In this document: positions 1-6,427 of the stretch, in pieces | Position numbering within the stretch: the first letter of the stretch is position 1 | Layout: each line of letters opens with the position of its first letter | From: Streptomyces vietnamensis | GTDB lineage: Bacteria; Actinomycetota; Actinomycetes; Streptomycetales; Streptomycetaceae | Assembly (NCBI RefSeq): GCF_000830005.1 | Contig: NZ_CP010407.1 | Location: forward strand, 2,585,001-2,649,000 | Length of the DNA: 64,000 nucleotides | Direction of reading: 5' to 3' | Translations under genes and position numbers: made by a program | The notes under the pieces: model-generated | What the model was told of the DNA's origin: nothing | Seen by the model: the letters and a program-made list of their open reading frames with translations, nothing else | The model's database searches: none

Positions 1-18
1 CTCCACAAGCTCGGTCAT
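1..18 (-). CDS. 5' end of an unidentified chromosomal gene (partial)
   Basis: Six codons (MTELVE) of a gene that runs leftward out of the window. An ATG on the minus strand is preceded at good spacing by GGGAGG. It lies just outside the left boundary of the integrated element and would be the divergent neighbour of the MBL gene at 15177 in the empty site. A MarR-type regulator is a guess from the nearby palindrome and cannot be tested here. Confidence 0.5.
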
Positions 19-84
19 GACCGCTGCCTCCCGGGGAGATGGAATTGCCCGTTGAAGTTCCGACGATGTTCCTGACGGTTCTTC

Positions 85-102
85 AGAACTGATACCAGTT
101 CT
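85..102. promoter_or_regulatory. palindromic operator candidate at the left att site
   Basis: AGAACT-gatacc-AGTTCT, a 6-bp perfect inverted repeat 67 bp upstream of the leftward gene. Its right arm is part of the 13-bp att core. It is probably the operator/promoter of the leftward regulator-like gene; integration leaves the complete palindrome only on this side. Confidence 0.4.
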
Positions 103-108
103 AGTTAT
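96..108. repeat. attL: 13-bp core direct repeat of the first AICE
   Basis: CAGTTCTAGTTAT is found identically at 15122-15134. It is next to the integrase gene, and the second copy separates the last cargo gene from a chromosomal MBL gene. Position and identity support an attachment core, giving an element of about 15.0 kb. Confidence 0.75.
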
Positions 109-132
109 ACTTGGCCAGACTTGAGGCCAAAC

Positions 133-169
133 CGGCCCCCACCAGCAGCTTTGCCACTGGTGGGGGCCG
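133..169 (-). terminator. integrase terminator hairpin
   Basis: A 13-bp perfect stem (CGGCCCCCACCAG paired with CTGGTGGGGGCCG) with an 11-nt loop directly follows the integrase stop codon. There is no T-run, which is common for actinomycete terminators. Confidence 0.7.
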
Positions 170-172
170 TCG

Positions 173-1438
173 TCATGCCGCCTGGGCCGTCTGTGGGCCG
201 TCGGGTGCTTCGCCGCGCGCCTTGTAGACGTCGTCGACAGCCTTCCGGGTGCGGCTCTCGCTGCTCGGCATGAGGTGGGTGTACGTCCTCAGCGTGAAGC
301 CGGGGTCGGCGTGCCCCAGATAGCCGCTCAACGCCTTGATGTTCTCGCCCGCGTCGAGCAGCACGGAGGCGTAGAAGTGCCTCAGCGCGTGCATGCCGTC
401 CTCGCGCGACTCCTTGGGCCTCTCCCCCGGTTCAGGAGCCGGGATGACGTCCGCGGCCACGAGGGCGGGCTTCCAGGAGGCGGTGTTGAAGTAGTGCCGG
501 CCGACGGCCTTGCCCTCCTCCGTCGTGAACATCAGACGCTTGGTCACGAGCGGACCGTTCAGCGTCTCCCACGGCAGCGTGACCTCCTCGGGCGGGAACT
601 CCTTCATATGGGCGGCCAGCGCGCGGCTCACGTGCACGGGCAAGGGAACGTCACGCACCTTGCCGCGCTTCGGCGGGGCGAAGACGGCTCGTCCGCCGAT
701 GAGCTTCACCTGATAGCCGACGTGCAACCACCCCGTGAGGAAGCCGACTTCGTCGACCGGAAGCCCGAAGATCTCGCCCTGCCGAAGCCCACAGCCGCCG
801 CCCACGTCGACCATCGCCCGGTAGTGGGCTGGGAGCGCCTCTCGCACCGCGAACACCTGCTCAACGCTCCACGGGCGAACGCGCTTCGAAGCCTGTGCCG
901 GCGCCTTCACCGAAGCGGCACGGAAGGGATTCCGCGCGATGAGCCGGTCGTCCACGGCGGCCGTGAAGACCGCCGAGACGTTGGCGTAGATGGTCCGCCG
1001 GGTAGACGCGGCCAGGCCCGCGTCCTCCAGCTTCCGCAGCCACTCCCGGATGTGCTCGGGCTGGAACGAACCGAGGGGGCGGGACCCGATGTACGGGTAC
1101 GCGTGCAGCCGGATCCTGGACTCGGCTCCGGTGCGCGTGGAGACGTCCGTCGTCTGCGCGGCGACCCAACGTTCGGCGTACTGCTGGAAGGTGGTGCGTC
1201 CGACCTTCGGGTCGATGTACTCGCCCCTGGCCATGTCCGTCTCGATGCTCGTCAGCCACTGCTCGGCGAGGCGCTTCTGCCGGTCGGGGAAGCTCTTGGA
1301 CTTCTCTGTGCCGTCGGGGCCGACGTACCGGGCCCGGTAGCGCATGCCCGTGCCGTAGCGGTCCGTCTTAACGCGCCGGGTCTTGCCGTCGGCGCCCTGC
1401 TCGACCTTGAACCAACGGTCCTGGATGTGACCTGCCAT
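173..1438 (-). CDS. int: tyrosine recombinase (integrase) of the first AICE
   Basis: 421-aa site-specific recombinase that integrates and excises the element. An N-terminal arm-binding region (RYRARYVGPDGTEKSK) is followed by a SAM-like core-binding domain around residues 70-170. The catalytic domain shows Arg in GCGLRQGEIFGL, Lys in PPKRGKVRDV, the H-x-x-R box in HALRHFYAS, a second His in GYLGHADPGF and the nucleophile Tyr in RTYTHL. The ATG at 1438 was chosen because MAGHIQDRW begins the family similarity; the longer frame runs back through the xis gene. It is downstream of xis and lies 65 bp from attL, the usual AICE layout. Confidence 0.95.
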   Translation of the reverse strand: MAGHIQDRWFKVEQGADGKTRRVKTDRYGTGMRYRARYVGPDGTEKSKSFPDRQKRLAEQWLTSIETDMARGEYIDPKVGRTTFQQYAERWVAAQTTDVSTRTGAESRIRLHAYPYIGSRPLGSFQPEHIREWLRKLEDAGLAASTRRTIYANVSAVFTAAVDDRLIARNPFRAASVKAPAQASKRVRPWSVEQVFAVREALPAHYRAMVDVGGGCGLRQGEIFGLPVDEVGFLTGWLHVGYQVKLIGGRAVFAPPKRGKVRDVPLPVHVSRALAAHMKEFPPEEVTLPWETLNGPLVTKRLMFTTEEGKAVGRHYFNTASWKPALVAADVIPAPEPGERPKESREDGMHALRHFYASVLLDAGENIKALSGYLGHADPGFTLRTYTHLMPSSESRTRKAVDDVYKARGEAPDGPQTAQAA

Positions 1439-1469
1439 GTGGTGCTGTGCCTCTCTCAGGGAAAGCCGT

Positions 1470-1495
1470 GGGGCGCGACCGCATGGCCGCGCCCC
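1470..1495 (-). terminator. hairpin between xis and int
   Basis: GGGGCGCG and CGCGCCCC (8-bp stem, 10-nt loop) lie in the 82-bp gap between the xis stop and the int start. It could attenuate int relative to xis or be a weak terminator. Confidence 0.35.
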
Positions 1496-1520
1496 GGGGG
1501 TTGGATCGATCGGTTGTGTC

Positions 1521-1742
1521 TCAGGCGGCCAAGTCGGCGGCCATGCGCTCACGCGTCCACTGCTGGACGGCGACGGGGTCGTACCGGACGTGCTTCCCGA
1601 CCCGGAAGCCGGGCGGGCCGGTGCGCTTTCGGCGCCACTGGTAGACGGTCTCCAGAGGCACGCCGAACAGCTCGGCGATGTCATCGGGGGTGAGGTAGCG
1701 GTCGGGGAGTCCGGATCGCAGGGTGGTCAAGGCGGATGCCAT
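1521..1742 (-). CDS. xis: excisionase / MerR-like DNA-binding protein
   Basis: 73-aa helix-turn-helix protein of the excisionase (HTH_17) type that directs the integrase toward excision. The core YLTPDDIAELFGVPLETVYQWRR gives the recognition helix, followed by the wing KHVRYDPVAVQQW. The ATG at 1742 has GAGGAGAG upstream; an ATG at 1790 has no ribosome site and lies in the repeat field. It is next to int, and its promoter probably lies inside the TGACGC repeat field. Confidence 0.9.
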   Translation of the reverse strand: MASALTTLRSGLPDRYLTPDDIAELFGVPLETVYQWRRKRTGPPGFRVGKHVRYDPVAVQQWTRERMAADLAA

Positions 1743-1783
1743 CCGCAGCTCTCCTCTCGGATGTGTCCGAGGTCGGGATTTCT

Positions 1784-1987
1784 GCGTCATCGCGTCATTC
1801 GCGTCACTCGGTCGTCTGACCTGCGGGTTTCAGTGACGCAAGGGTGCGCGGTCTGCGTCATTGGTGACGCAGGCTCTCCGTCACGGGTGACGCGGGTGAC
1901 GCGGAGTGACGCAGACTTTGGCGTCTGCGTCACCGCCGTTACTGCTGGTCAGGTGCCGTTTCCGGCCGTCCGTGACACAGGTGACGC
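1784..1987. repeat. iteron-like field: eleven copies of TGACGC in both orientations
   Basis: TGACGC or its complement GCGTCA occurs at 1784, 1792, 1801, 1834, 1855, 1865, 1888, 1897, 1907, 1927 and 1982, many extended to GTGACGCAG. An AT-richer stretch follows (about 1998-2030). The field separates xis/int from the replication genes, so it is a candidate replication origin or Rep/Xis binding region. The assignment is inferred from position and repetition. Confidence 0.6.
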
Positions 1988-2104
1988 AGCGTTTCTCTCT
2001 TAGGAAAAAGAGAGGGTGGTGTCTGTTGTTGTGCGCGCCTCAATGCGTGAAGAGGGAGCCGCAGAGCGGCACGCCTTTGGAGCGGCGGCGCGGCCGCCGA
2101 AGAG

Positions 2105-2144
2105 CAAGAGGAGCACGTCCCCGCGTGGCGGCGTGCTCCTCTTG
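2105..2144 (-). terminator. terminator after the AAA+ replication gene
   Basis: A perfect 13-bp stem CAAGAGGAGCACG/CGTGCTCCTCTTG with a 14-nt loop begins 27 bp past the stop codon of the 2172-3647 gene and should end the long leftward operon. Confidence 0.75.
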
Positions 2145-2171
2145 CCTGTGCGGTGGCCCGTGCGGCGCGGT

Positions 2172-3647
2172 CTAGAACATCCCGGCCTGCGTGTCGGGCG
2201 ACGGCTGCGGCGGGCGGGACATCTCGATGTAGCGGGCGGTCTTGGTACGGCCCCAGTCGACGACGACACCGCGCGCGGCCAGGACGGGCTGCAGCCGCTT
2301 GAGCCGGTCGGAGAGGACCTTTCCGGTGGTCGGCCACCCCTTCGGCGCGGGCCGCAGGCCGTCGCGCGTGTAGAGCTGGGTGAGGCAGTGCAACCACTCG
2401 GACGACGTCATCCGAACGTCCGCGCCCGGATCGATGCCGGCGGCGTGGTCGAGGACGGTCTGCGCGAGCACGTCGCCCTCGATGACATCGTCGTTCAGGT
2501 CGTCCAGGCTGGTCCGGTAGGCGTCCAGCGCGCCGAAGCCGGTGGCCGCGTCAAGCTGCGCGCACAGGTGGGCGAAGTCGGCCATGCGCAGGTCGGTCGG
2601 GATCTGCGCCTGGGCGGCGCGGACCTTGACGGTGAGGTCGAGCAGCGAGCCGAGGATGACCGGGAGAATCTCCTCGAACTCCGCCCACAATTCCGCCTCG
2701 GTCCGCCGCACGAGCGGGCGCTCCAGACGCAGCGGGAGGAGGCGTTCGGCGAGGTCGGGGCGGATGACGCCGACGTCGATGCCAGTCAGCAGCAGGGGCT
2801 TGCGGTAGCGGGAGCGGACGACGTCGCCGTCGGTGAACAGGGCCCGCTTGATGGTCTCGGCGCCGGTGACGATGCAGCACATCAGGTCCGAGAGGTCCGG
2901 GCCGAGGTGGGAGAGGTTGTCGAGCGCGGTGACCCATCCGGCGGCGACGGCCGCGATGAGGTTCTCCTCGTCCTTCGGGGCGCGGCGCAGGTCGCTGCTC
3001 ATACCCTCGATGATCCGCAGGAGCATCCGCGCGCCGGTGGACTTGCCCGCGCCCTGGGGGCCGGTGAGGAACGGGGCGGGGACGGGCACGGACGGCCCCA
3101 GGCAGCCGATGAGCCAGGCGATCGCCAGGCTCTCGGTCTGGGCGTTGGCGAAGTTGCACAGCCGCATCAGCAGGTCGATGCCTTTGCCGTTGGTGTCCCT
3201 GGCCGGCAGCGGGAGCTCCCCGGTGAGCTGGGTACGCCGCCAGCACACCTCCTGCGGGTCGGGGGTGCGGATATCCCATCCGGTGGGGTGGATGCGGACG
3301 GACTTGCCGTCGTCGCGGCCCAGGTCGAGCCAGGTCGCCCCGTCGAAGCCGGGGGCGACGCGGATGTGGACGGGCTGTACCTGCTCGGTGATGGCCAGTG
3401 CCTCGATCAAGTCCAGAGCCTCCTTGAGTGCGGTTCCGTTGAAGACGCCGTAGCCGTCCTTGAACAGGCCGACGATGAGTTCCTGGCGGTGGCTGCCCGT
3501 CGTTCCCTGGGAGCGGATCGGGCGGGCGACGGGGTGGCCGTTGCGCTGGGCGTAGACGGTGCCGTCGGCGGTGCGGAAGTACCGGAAGTGGGCCTGCGCG
3601 TAGGTGGAGATGACCTCGCGGGCCGGATTCTTATCGTCCTCGGACAT
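2172..3647 (-). CDS. AAA+ helicase-like replication protein
   Basis: 491-aa ATPase. Walker A is GPQGAGKST (about residues 192-200); an acidic Walker B-like segment WVTALDN and a helicase-type domain follow, ending with a winged-helix-like tail (SEWLHCLTQLY to RYIEM). The family accompanies primase-polymerase proteins in AICEs and phages and probably unwinds DNA at the element origin. Its ATG lies one base after the TGA of the prim-pol gene, so the pair is co-translated. No HUH relaxase motif is present. Confidence 0.8.
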   Translation of the reverse strand: MSEDDKNPAREVISTYAQAHFRYFRTADGTVYAQRNGHPVARPIRSQGTTGSHRQELIVGLFKDGYGVFNGTALKEALDLIEALAITEQVQPVHIRVAPGFDGATWLDLGRDDGKSVRIHPTGWDIRTPDPQEVCWRRTQLTGELPLPARDTNGKGIDLLMRLCNFANAQTESLAIAWLIGCLGPSVPVPAPFLTGPQGAGKSTGARMLLRIIEGMSSDLRRAPKDEENLIAAVAAGWVTALDNLSHLGPDLSDLMCCIVTGAETIKRALFTDGDVVRSRYRKPLLLTGIDVGVIRPDLAERLLPLRLERPLVRRTEAELWAEFEEILPVILGSLLDLTVKVRAAQAQIPTDLRMADFAHLCAQLDAATGFGALDAYRTSLDDLNDDVIEGDVLAQTVLDHAAGIDPGADVRMTSSEWLHCLTQLYTRDGLRPAPKGWPTTGKVLSDRLKRLQPVLAARGVVVDWGRTKTARYIEMSRPPQPSPDTQAGMF

Positions 3648-3648
3648 G

Positions 3649-4488
3649 TCACATCCCCAGTGCGGTCTGGGCGTTGGACCACGCCTCGGTGCAGTGCCGG
3701 GGCAACTCCCCCTTGGCCTGCGCGGCGGTGAACAGGCGGCCGATGTGCGCCTCGGTGAGGCAGCCGCACCGGCCGTGGGCGGACAGCACCGCCAGGAACG
3801 TCCGGTACACCGTGGTGTGAATGGCGCTCGTAGCGTCGGTGATGCGCTGCTCGGCCATGGCGATACCGCGCTCCAGGTAGGCGGGCGAGCGGTGCCGGCA
3901 CTCCCCGCCCCCGGTCGGCGCGGAGACGGTCACGGCACGCGGCGCCGGCCGGACGGCGGCGGGCTCCTTCTCGGCGAGCGCGCGCACCGTGTCCGGCAGC
4001 TCCGCCAGGGTGCCGGTGCCGGGGCCGAGCCACCGGGCGTAGGACATCAGGGACTTCAGGTCGACGCCGTCCCGGACGCCGTTCACTGAGCGCATGGTGC
4101 CGGAGTAGATCCAGTGCTGTCCGCGTGTGGTGGGCACGGTCGTGGTGGGCGGAAGGTGGGTGCGGGCCCAGTCGACGGCGGCCGGGTTGTCGAGGTCGAC
4201 GACGGTCACGCCGGCGCCGCCGGGGTGGTAGCCGATGGCCCGCGTCCGGCGCCATGCGGCCGCCCACTGCGGGGAGGTGAGGACGGTCGGGTCGGTGGTG
4301 GCGGCGGCCCAGCCATGGCAGGGCCACGGGCAGGCGCAGGGGCCGGGGGTAGCCATGTTCGGGCGTCCACCGCACGCCAGGTCCTCGCAGGCGCGGCAGT
4401 TGCCGAGGGGGCGCTTGTCGGCCCGCAGGGGCAGGACCGGCAGCCCCATCTCGGCGAGGCCGAGGGCGGTGGCGGGGATGCTGTTCAC
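3649..4488 (-). CDS. bifunctional DNA primase/polymerase (prim-pol)
   Basis: 279-aa replication protein. The N-terminus ALGLAEMGLPVLPLRADKRP is typical of the prim-pol domain, followed by a cysteine-rich stretch (CRACEDLACGG, CACPWPCHGW) and the catalytic acidic motif VVDLDNP. Expected to prime, and possibly copy, the excised circle. The GTG at 4488 overlaps the TGA of the upstream methylase (GTGA), which decides the start; longer frames run into the methylase. With the AAA+ protein it forms a prim-pol type of AICE replication module, unlike the RepSA module at 62210. Confidence 0.88.
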   Translation of the reverse strand: MNSIPATALGLAEMGLPVLPLRADKRPLGNCRACEDLACGGRPNMATPGPCACPWPCHGWAAATTDPTVLTSPQWAAAWRRTRAIGYHPGGAGVTVVDLDNPAAVDWARTHLPPTTTVPTTRGQHWIYSGTMRSVNGVRDGVDLKSLMSYARWLGPGTGTLAELPDTVRALAEKEPAAVRPAPRAVTVSAPTGGGECRHRSPAYLERGIAMAEQRITDATSAIHTTVYRTFLAVLSAHGRCGCLTEAHIGRLFTAAQAKGELPRHCTEAWSNAQTALGM

Positions 4489-5213
4489 GCCGCCACCCCC
4501 GCCCGGACCTGAGCCAGGAACGCGGCGCCGATCCACTGGGTGTAGGCGGGCGGGATGGCCTCGGTGAGTTCCTCCCGGACGTCGGTCCAGTCGATGCCCA
4601 TGGCGGCCTGAAGCTCGGGGATGGTGGGCTTTCCGCCGCCGTTGCCGTACGCGGCGACGTACGGGCCGTCGAAGAACTCCCCGTGCCGCCACCCCCGCAC
4701 TCGACCTCGGTGGGGGACGTGCGCGGGCTGGGCGACGCTCCACCGGCCGAGTTCGAAGTTCCGGTGCCGCAGCACGCCGAGGCCGAACTGCTCGCCGCAC
4801 AAGGTCAGGTCCTTGCGGATCTCCGCCTTGCCGTTGGGCTGCTCGATCACGTACGGCAGGCCGGACGCCTCCAGCAGATCACGAGTGGGCGGGACCAGGT
4901 CGACGTGGGTGCCGCCCCAGCCCTTGGACCGGTTGGTACCGACGGTGAGCGCGCATCCGGCCTGGCAGGGCGGCGAGGTGTGGATGAACGCGTACCGCTC
5001 GATCTCCCCGGAGGCGATCAGGGCGGAGAGGTACTCCAAGGCATCGGCCTGGACGAAGGTGAAGGGGTAGTTCGGGCGAGGGCGGATGTCGACGCCGACG
5101 ACGTCGAACCCGGCCCAGTCGAACCCGCGTCCGGCGCCGCCGGCGCACGAGTACAGGTCCAACAGGAGCGGCCGGGCGGCGTGCTCTCGCCGAATGAGGG
5201 TGGGTTGGGTCAT
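4485..5213 (-). CDS. atypical C5 cytosine DNA methyltransferase
   Basis: 242-aa protein with a SAM-binding motif I LDLYSCAGGAGRGF and catalytic motif IV TSPPCQ. Motif VI, normally ENV, reads EQPNG, and the protein is far shorter than restriction-linked Dcm enzymes, leaving almost no target-recognition domain. No endonuclease is adjacent, so it is an orphan, phage-like methylase that may protect the element on entry to a new host. It shares a 4-bp GTGA overlap with the prim-pol gene. Confidence 0.8.
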   Translation of the reverse strand: MTQPTLIRREHAARPLLLDLYSCAGGAGRGFDWAGFDVVGVDIRPRPNYPFTFVQADALEYLSALIASGEIERYAFIHTSPPCQAGCALTVGTNRSKGWGGTHVDLVPPTRDLLEASGLPYVIEQPNGKAEIRKDLTLCGEQFGLGVLRHRNFELGRWSVAQPAHVPHRGRVRGWRHGEFFDGPYVAAYGNGGGKPTIPELQAAMGIDWTDVREELTEAIPPAYTQWIGAAFLAQVRAGVAA

Positions 5214-5252
5214 GCTGGGTGTCTCCAGTTCTCTTGCTTAGTGCTGGATGTG

Positions 5253-5290
5253 AGGGCGGCCCCGGACTTTGCCGAGACGGGGGCCGCCCT
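5253..5290 (-). terminator. hairpin upstream of the methylase gene
   Basis: AGGGCGGCCCC/GGGGCCGCCCT, an 11-bp perfect stem in the 85-bp gap between the 5299-5646 gene and the methylase. It could partly terminate or punctuate the long leftward transcript. Confidence 0.55.
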
Positions 5291-5298
5291 TGTTGCTG

Positions 5299-5646
5299 TC
5301 ACGCGGCGAACAGGCCACGCTGCCCTGGCTCGACGTCGACATCGACGACGGCGGGCTGCGGGGAGTCGGTGGTGACCGGAGTCAGGACGGGCGCACGAGT
5401 GTCGGTGGTGGGGCCGTCGTTGTGGAAGCGCCAGGTGCCGACGTCGTGCTGCGGCCGGTCCTTGGACGGCGGGGTGTAGCGACGGGCCTCGGCCGGGTGG
5501 GTCGCGTTCCAGTCCTCCGCGCACACCTTGTGGACGGCCTCTCCGGCGTGGGACCGCAGCGGGGTGGGCCTGCCGCACAGGCAGCACGGCCGGTCCCGGG
5601 TGGGGTCGAAGTGCCGGCCGTCGCCCCAGTCGAGGAGAGAGGTCAT
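5299..5646 (-). CDS. small zinc-finger-like protein
   Basis: 115-aa protein of unknown function. The only visible motif is a Cys/His cluster near the N-terminus (CCLCGRPTPLRSHAGEAV then HKVCAEDW), consistent with a small zinc ribbon; the rest is low complexity (VVDVDVEPGQRGLF). Eight bases separate it from the stop of the 51-aa gene upstream, so it is probably co-translated. Small zinc-binding proteins of this kind are common in AICE transfer operons. Confidence 0.6.
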   Translation of the reverse strand: MTSLLDWGDGRHFDPTRDRPCCLCGRPTPLRSHAGEAVHKVCAEDWNATHPAEARRYTPPSKDRPQHDVGTWRFHNDGPTTDTRAPVLTPVTTDSPQPAVVDVDVEPGQRGLFAA

Positions 5647-5654
5647 GGCAGGGG

Positions 5655-5810
5655 TCAGGAGGTCTTGGGGCGGGGGCGGCGGCGGGTGTCGGGGGTCTCG
5701 CTGCCGCGCGGGGAGGTGTTGGGGCGGGAGCCCATGTAGCCGAGGCCGCCGGGGGTGGTGGAGGCCAGGCCGGGGTGTCGCTTCGGGGGCTTGCTCGGGC
5801 CGTTCGGCAT
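5655..5810 (-). CDS. 51-aa basic, proline-rich protein
   Basis: A short frame (MPNGPSKPPKRHPG to RRRPRPKTS) with a near-perfect ribosome site AGGAGG six bases before its ATG. It fills the gap between the zinc-finger gene and the small membrane gene. Rich in Pro, Arg, Lys and Gly, so possibly nucleic-acid binding. No family recognised; support is the Shine-Dalgarno sequence and operon position. Confidence 0.55.
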   Translation of the reverse strand: MPNGPSKPPKRHPGLASTTPGGLGYMGSRPNTSPRGSETPDTRRRPRPKTS

Positions 5811-5829
5811 TGCTCCTCCTGGGTTCGGG

Positions 5830-6018
5830 TCAGAGGTTGGAGGCGGCCTCGACGAGCGAGGCCGCGAGCTGGTTGATGGGGCGGGCGGCGCCGGTGGAGG
5901 CGAGGAAGAACCCGAAGCCGGCGGCGATGAACGCGGCGCCGGGGCCGAGGGTGCGGGAGCGCAGGAGGAAGAACAGGACGAGTCCGAACAGGGCGACGAG
6001 CGAGACGGTGAGGGCCAC
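5830..6018 (-). CDS. small membrane protein (Spd-like)
   Basis: 62-aa protein starting at a GTG (VALTVSLVALFG). Two hydrophobic segments (about residues 2-18 and 25-40) leave a short polar C-terminus. GGAGA lies about 10 bases upstream. Tiny membrane proteins next to traB in Streptomyces elements often act in spreading within the mycelium; that role is inferred from context. Confidence 0.6.
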   Translation of the reverse strand: MALTVSLVALFGLVLFFLLRSRTLGPGAAFIAAGFGFFLASTGAARPINQLAASLVEAASNL

Positions 6019-6047
6019 GGGAAGGGGTCTCCGTTCGACGGTGGGGG

Positions 6048-6224
6048 TCAGCGGCGGGGGGTGCGGCGGCAGGTGGCGGCGTGGTCGTTGGCAACGCGGT
6101 CGGCGCCGTGCTTGCTGATGTGCCGGCCGGAGCCGCACCCGGCGCAGTAGAGGTAGGCCTTGAAGAGCGTGTCGCTGAGTTCGACCGTGTATCCGGCGGC
6201 CGTGGTGTAGGTGGTCCGAGCCAT
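6048..6224 (-). CDS. 58-aa zinc-finger-like protein
   Basis: Short frame starting MARTTYTTAAGY with AAGGAGA upstream. It carries CAGCGSGRH-x(9)-NDHAATC, a C-x2-C ... H ... C cluster resembling the 63-aa mobile element transfer protein at 61407. This spacing suggests one bound zinc. It lies immediately upstream, in the direction of transcription, of the other small genes and downstream of traB. Confidence 0.65.
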   Translation of the reverse strand: MARTTYTTAAGYTVELSDTLFKAYLYCAGCGSGRHISKHGADRVANDHAATCRRTPRR

Positions 6225-6257
6225 GATGGGGTTGTCTCCTTGGTCGGGTGGAGTGGT

Positions 6258-6427
6258 CAGGGAGGGAGGCAGAGATGGCCCGCAGAGGGCTCCTGGAGGG
6301 GGTTTCAGGGCCCTGAGCTGGGGTGCCTCCCTGCCTCCCTGGAAGGGTGTTTGCGCTGATCAGAGCCAGGGAGGCGGGTCAGGGAGGCGGTCAGGGAGTT
6401 CTCCCTGCCTCCCTGCCCGTCTCCCTG
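6258..6427. repeat. candidate transfer locus (clt): clustered CAGGGAGG octamers
   Basis: The octamer CAGGGAGG or its complement occurs exactly at 6258, 6326, 6334, 6367, 6380 and 6408, with one-base variants at 6392, 6400 and 6420. The cluster fills the spacer right after the traB stop codon. In the pSVH1 system TraB binds short 8-bp repeats at a cis-acting transfer locus near the traB 3' end; the same layout here suggests that function. Confidence 0.55.

Noticed and set aside
275..1693. Long plus-strand open frame of 472 codons
   Set aside because: Antisense to the integrase and xis genes, whose motifs are certain; it is the usual GC-rich shadow frame with no domain.
2016..3731. 571-codon plus-strand frame opposite the replication gene
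   Set aside because: No ribosome site or domain; the minus strand encodes an intact Walker ATPase.
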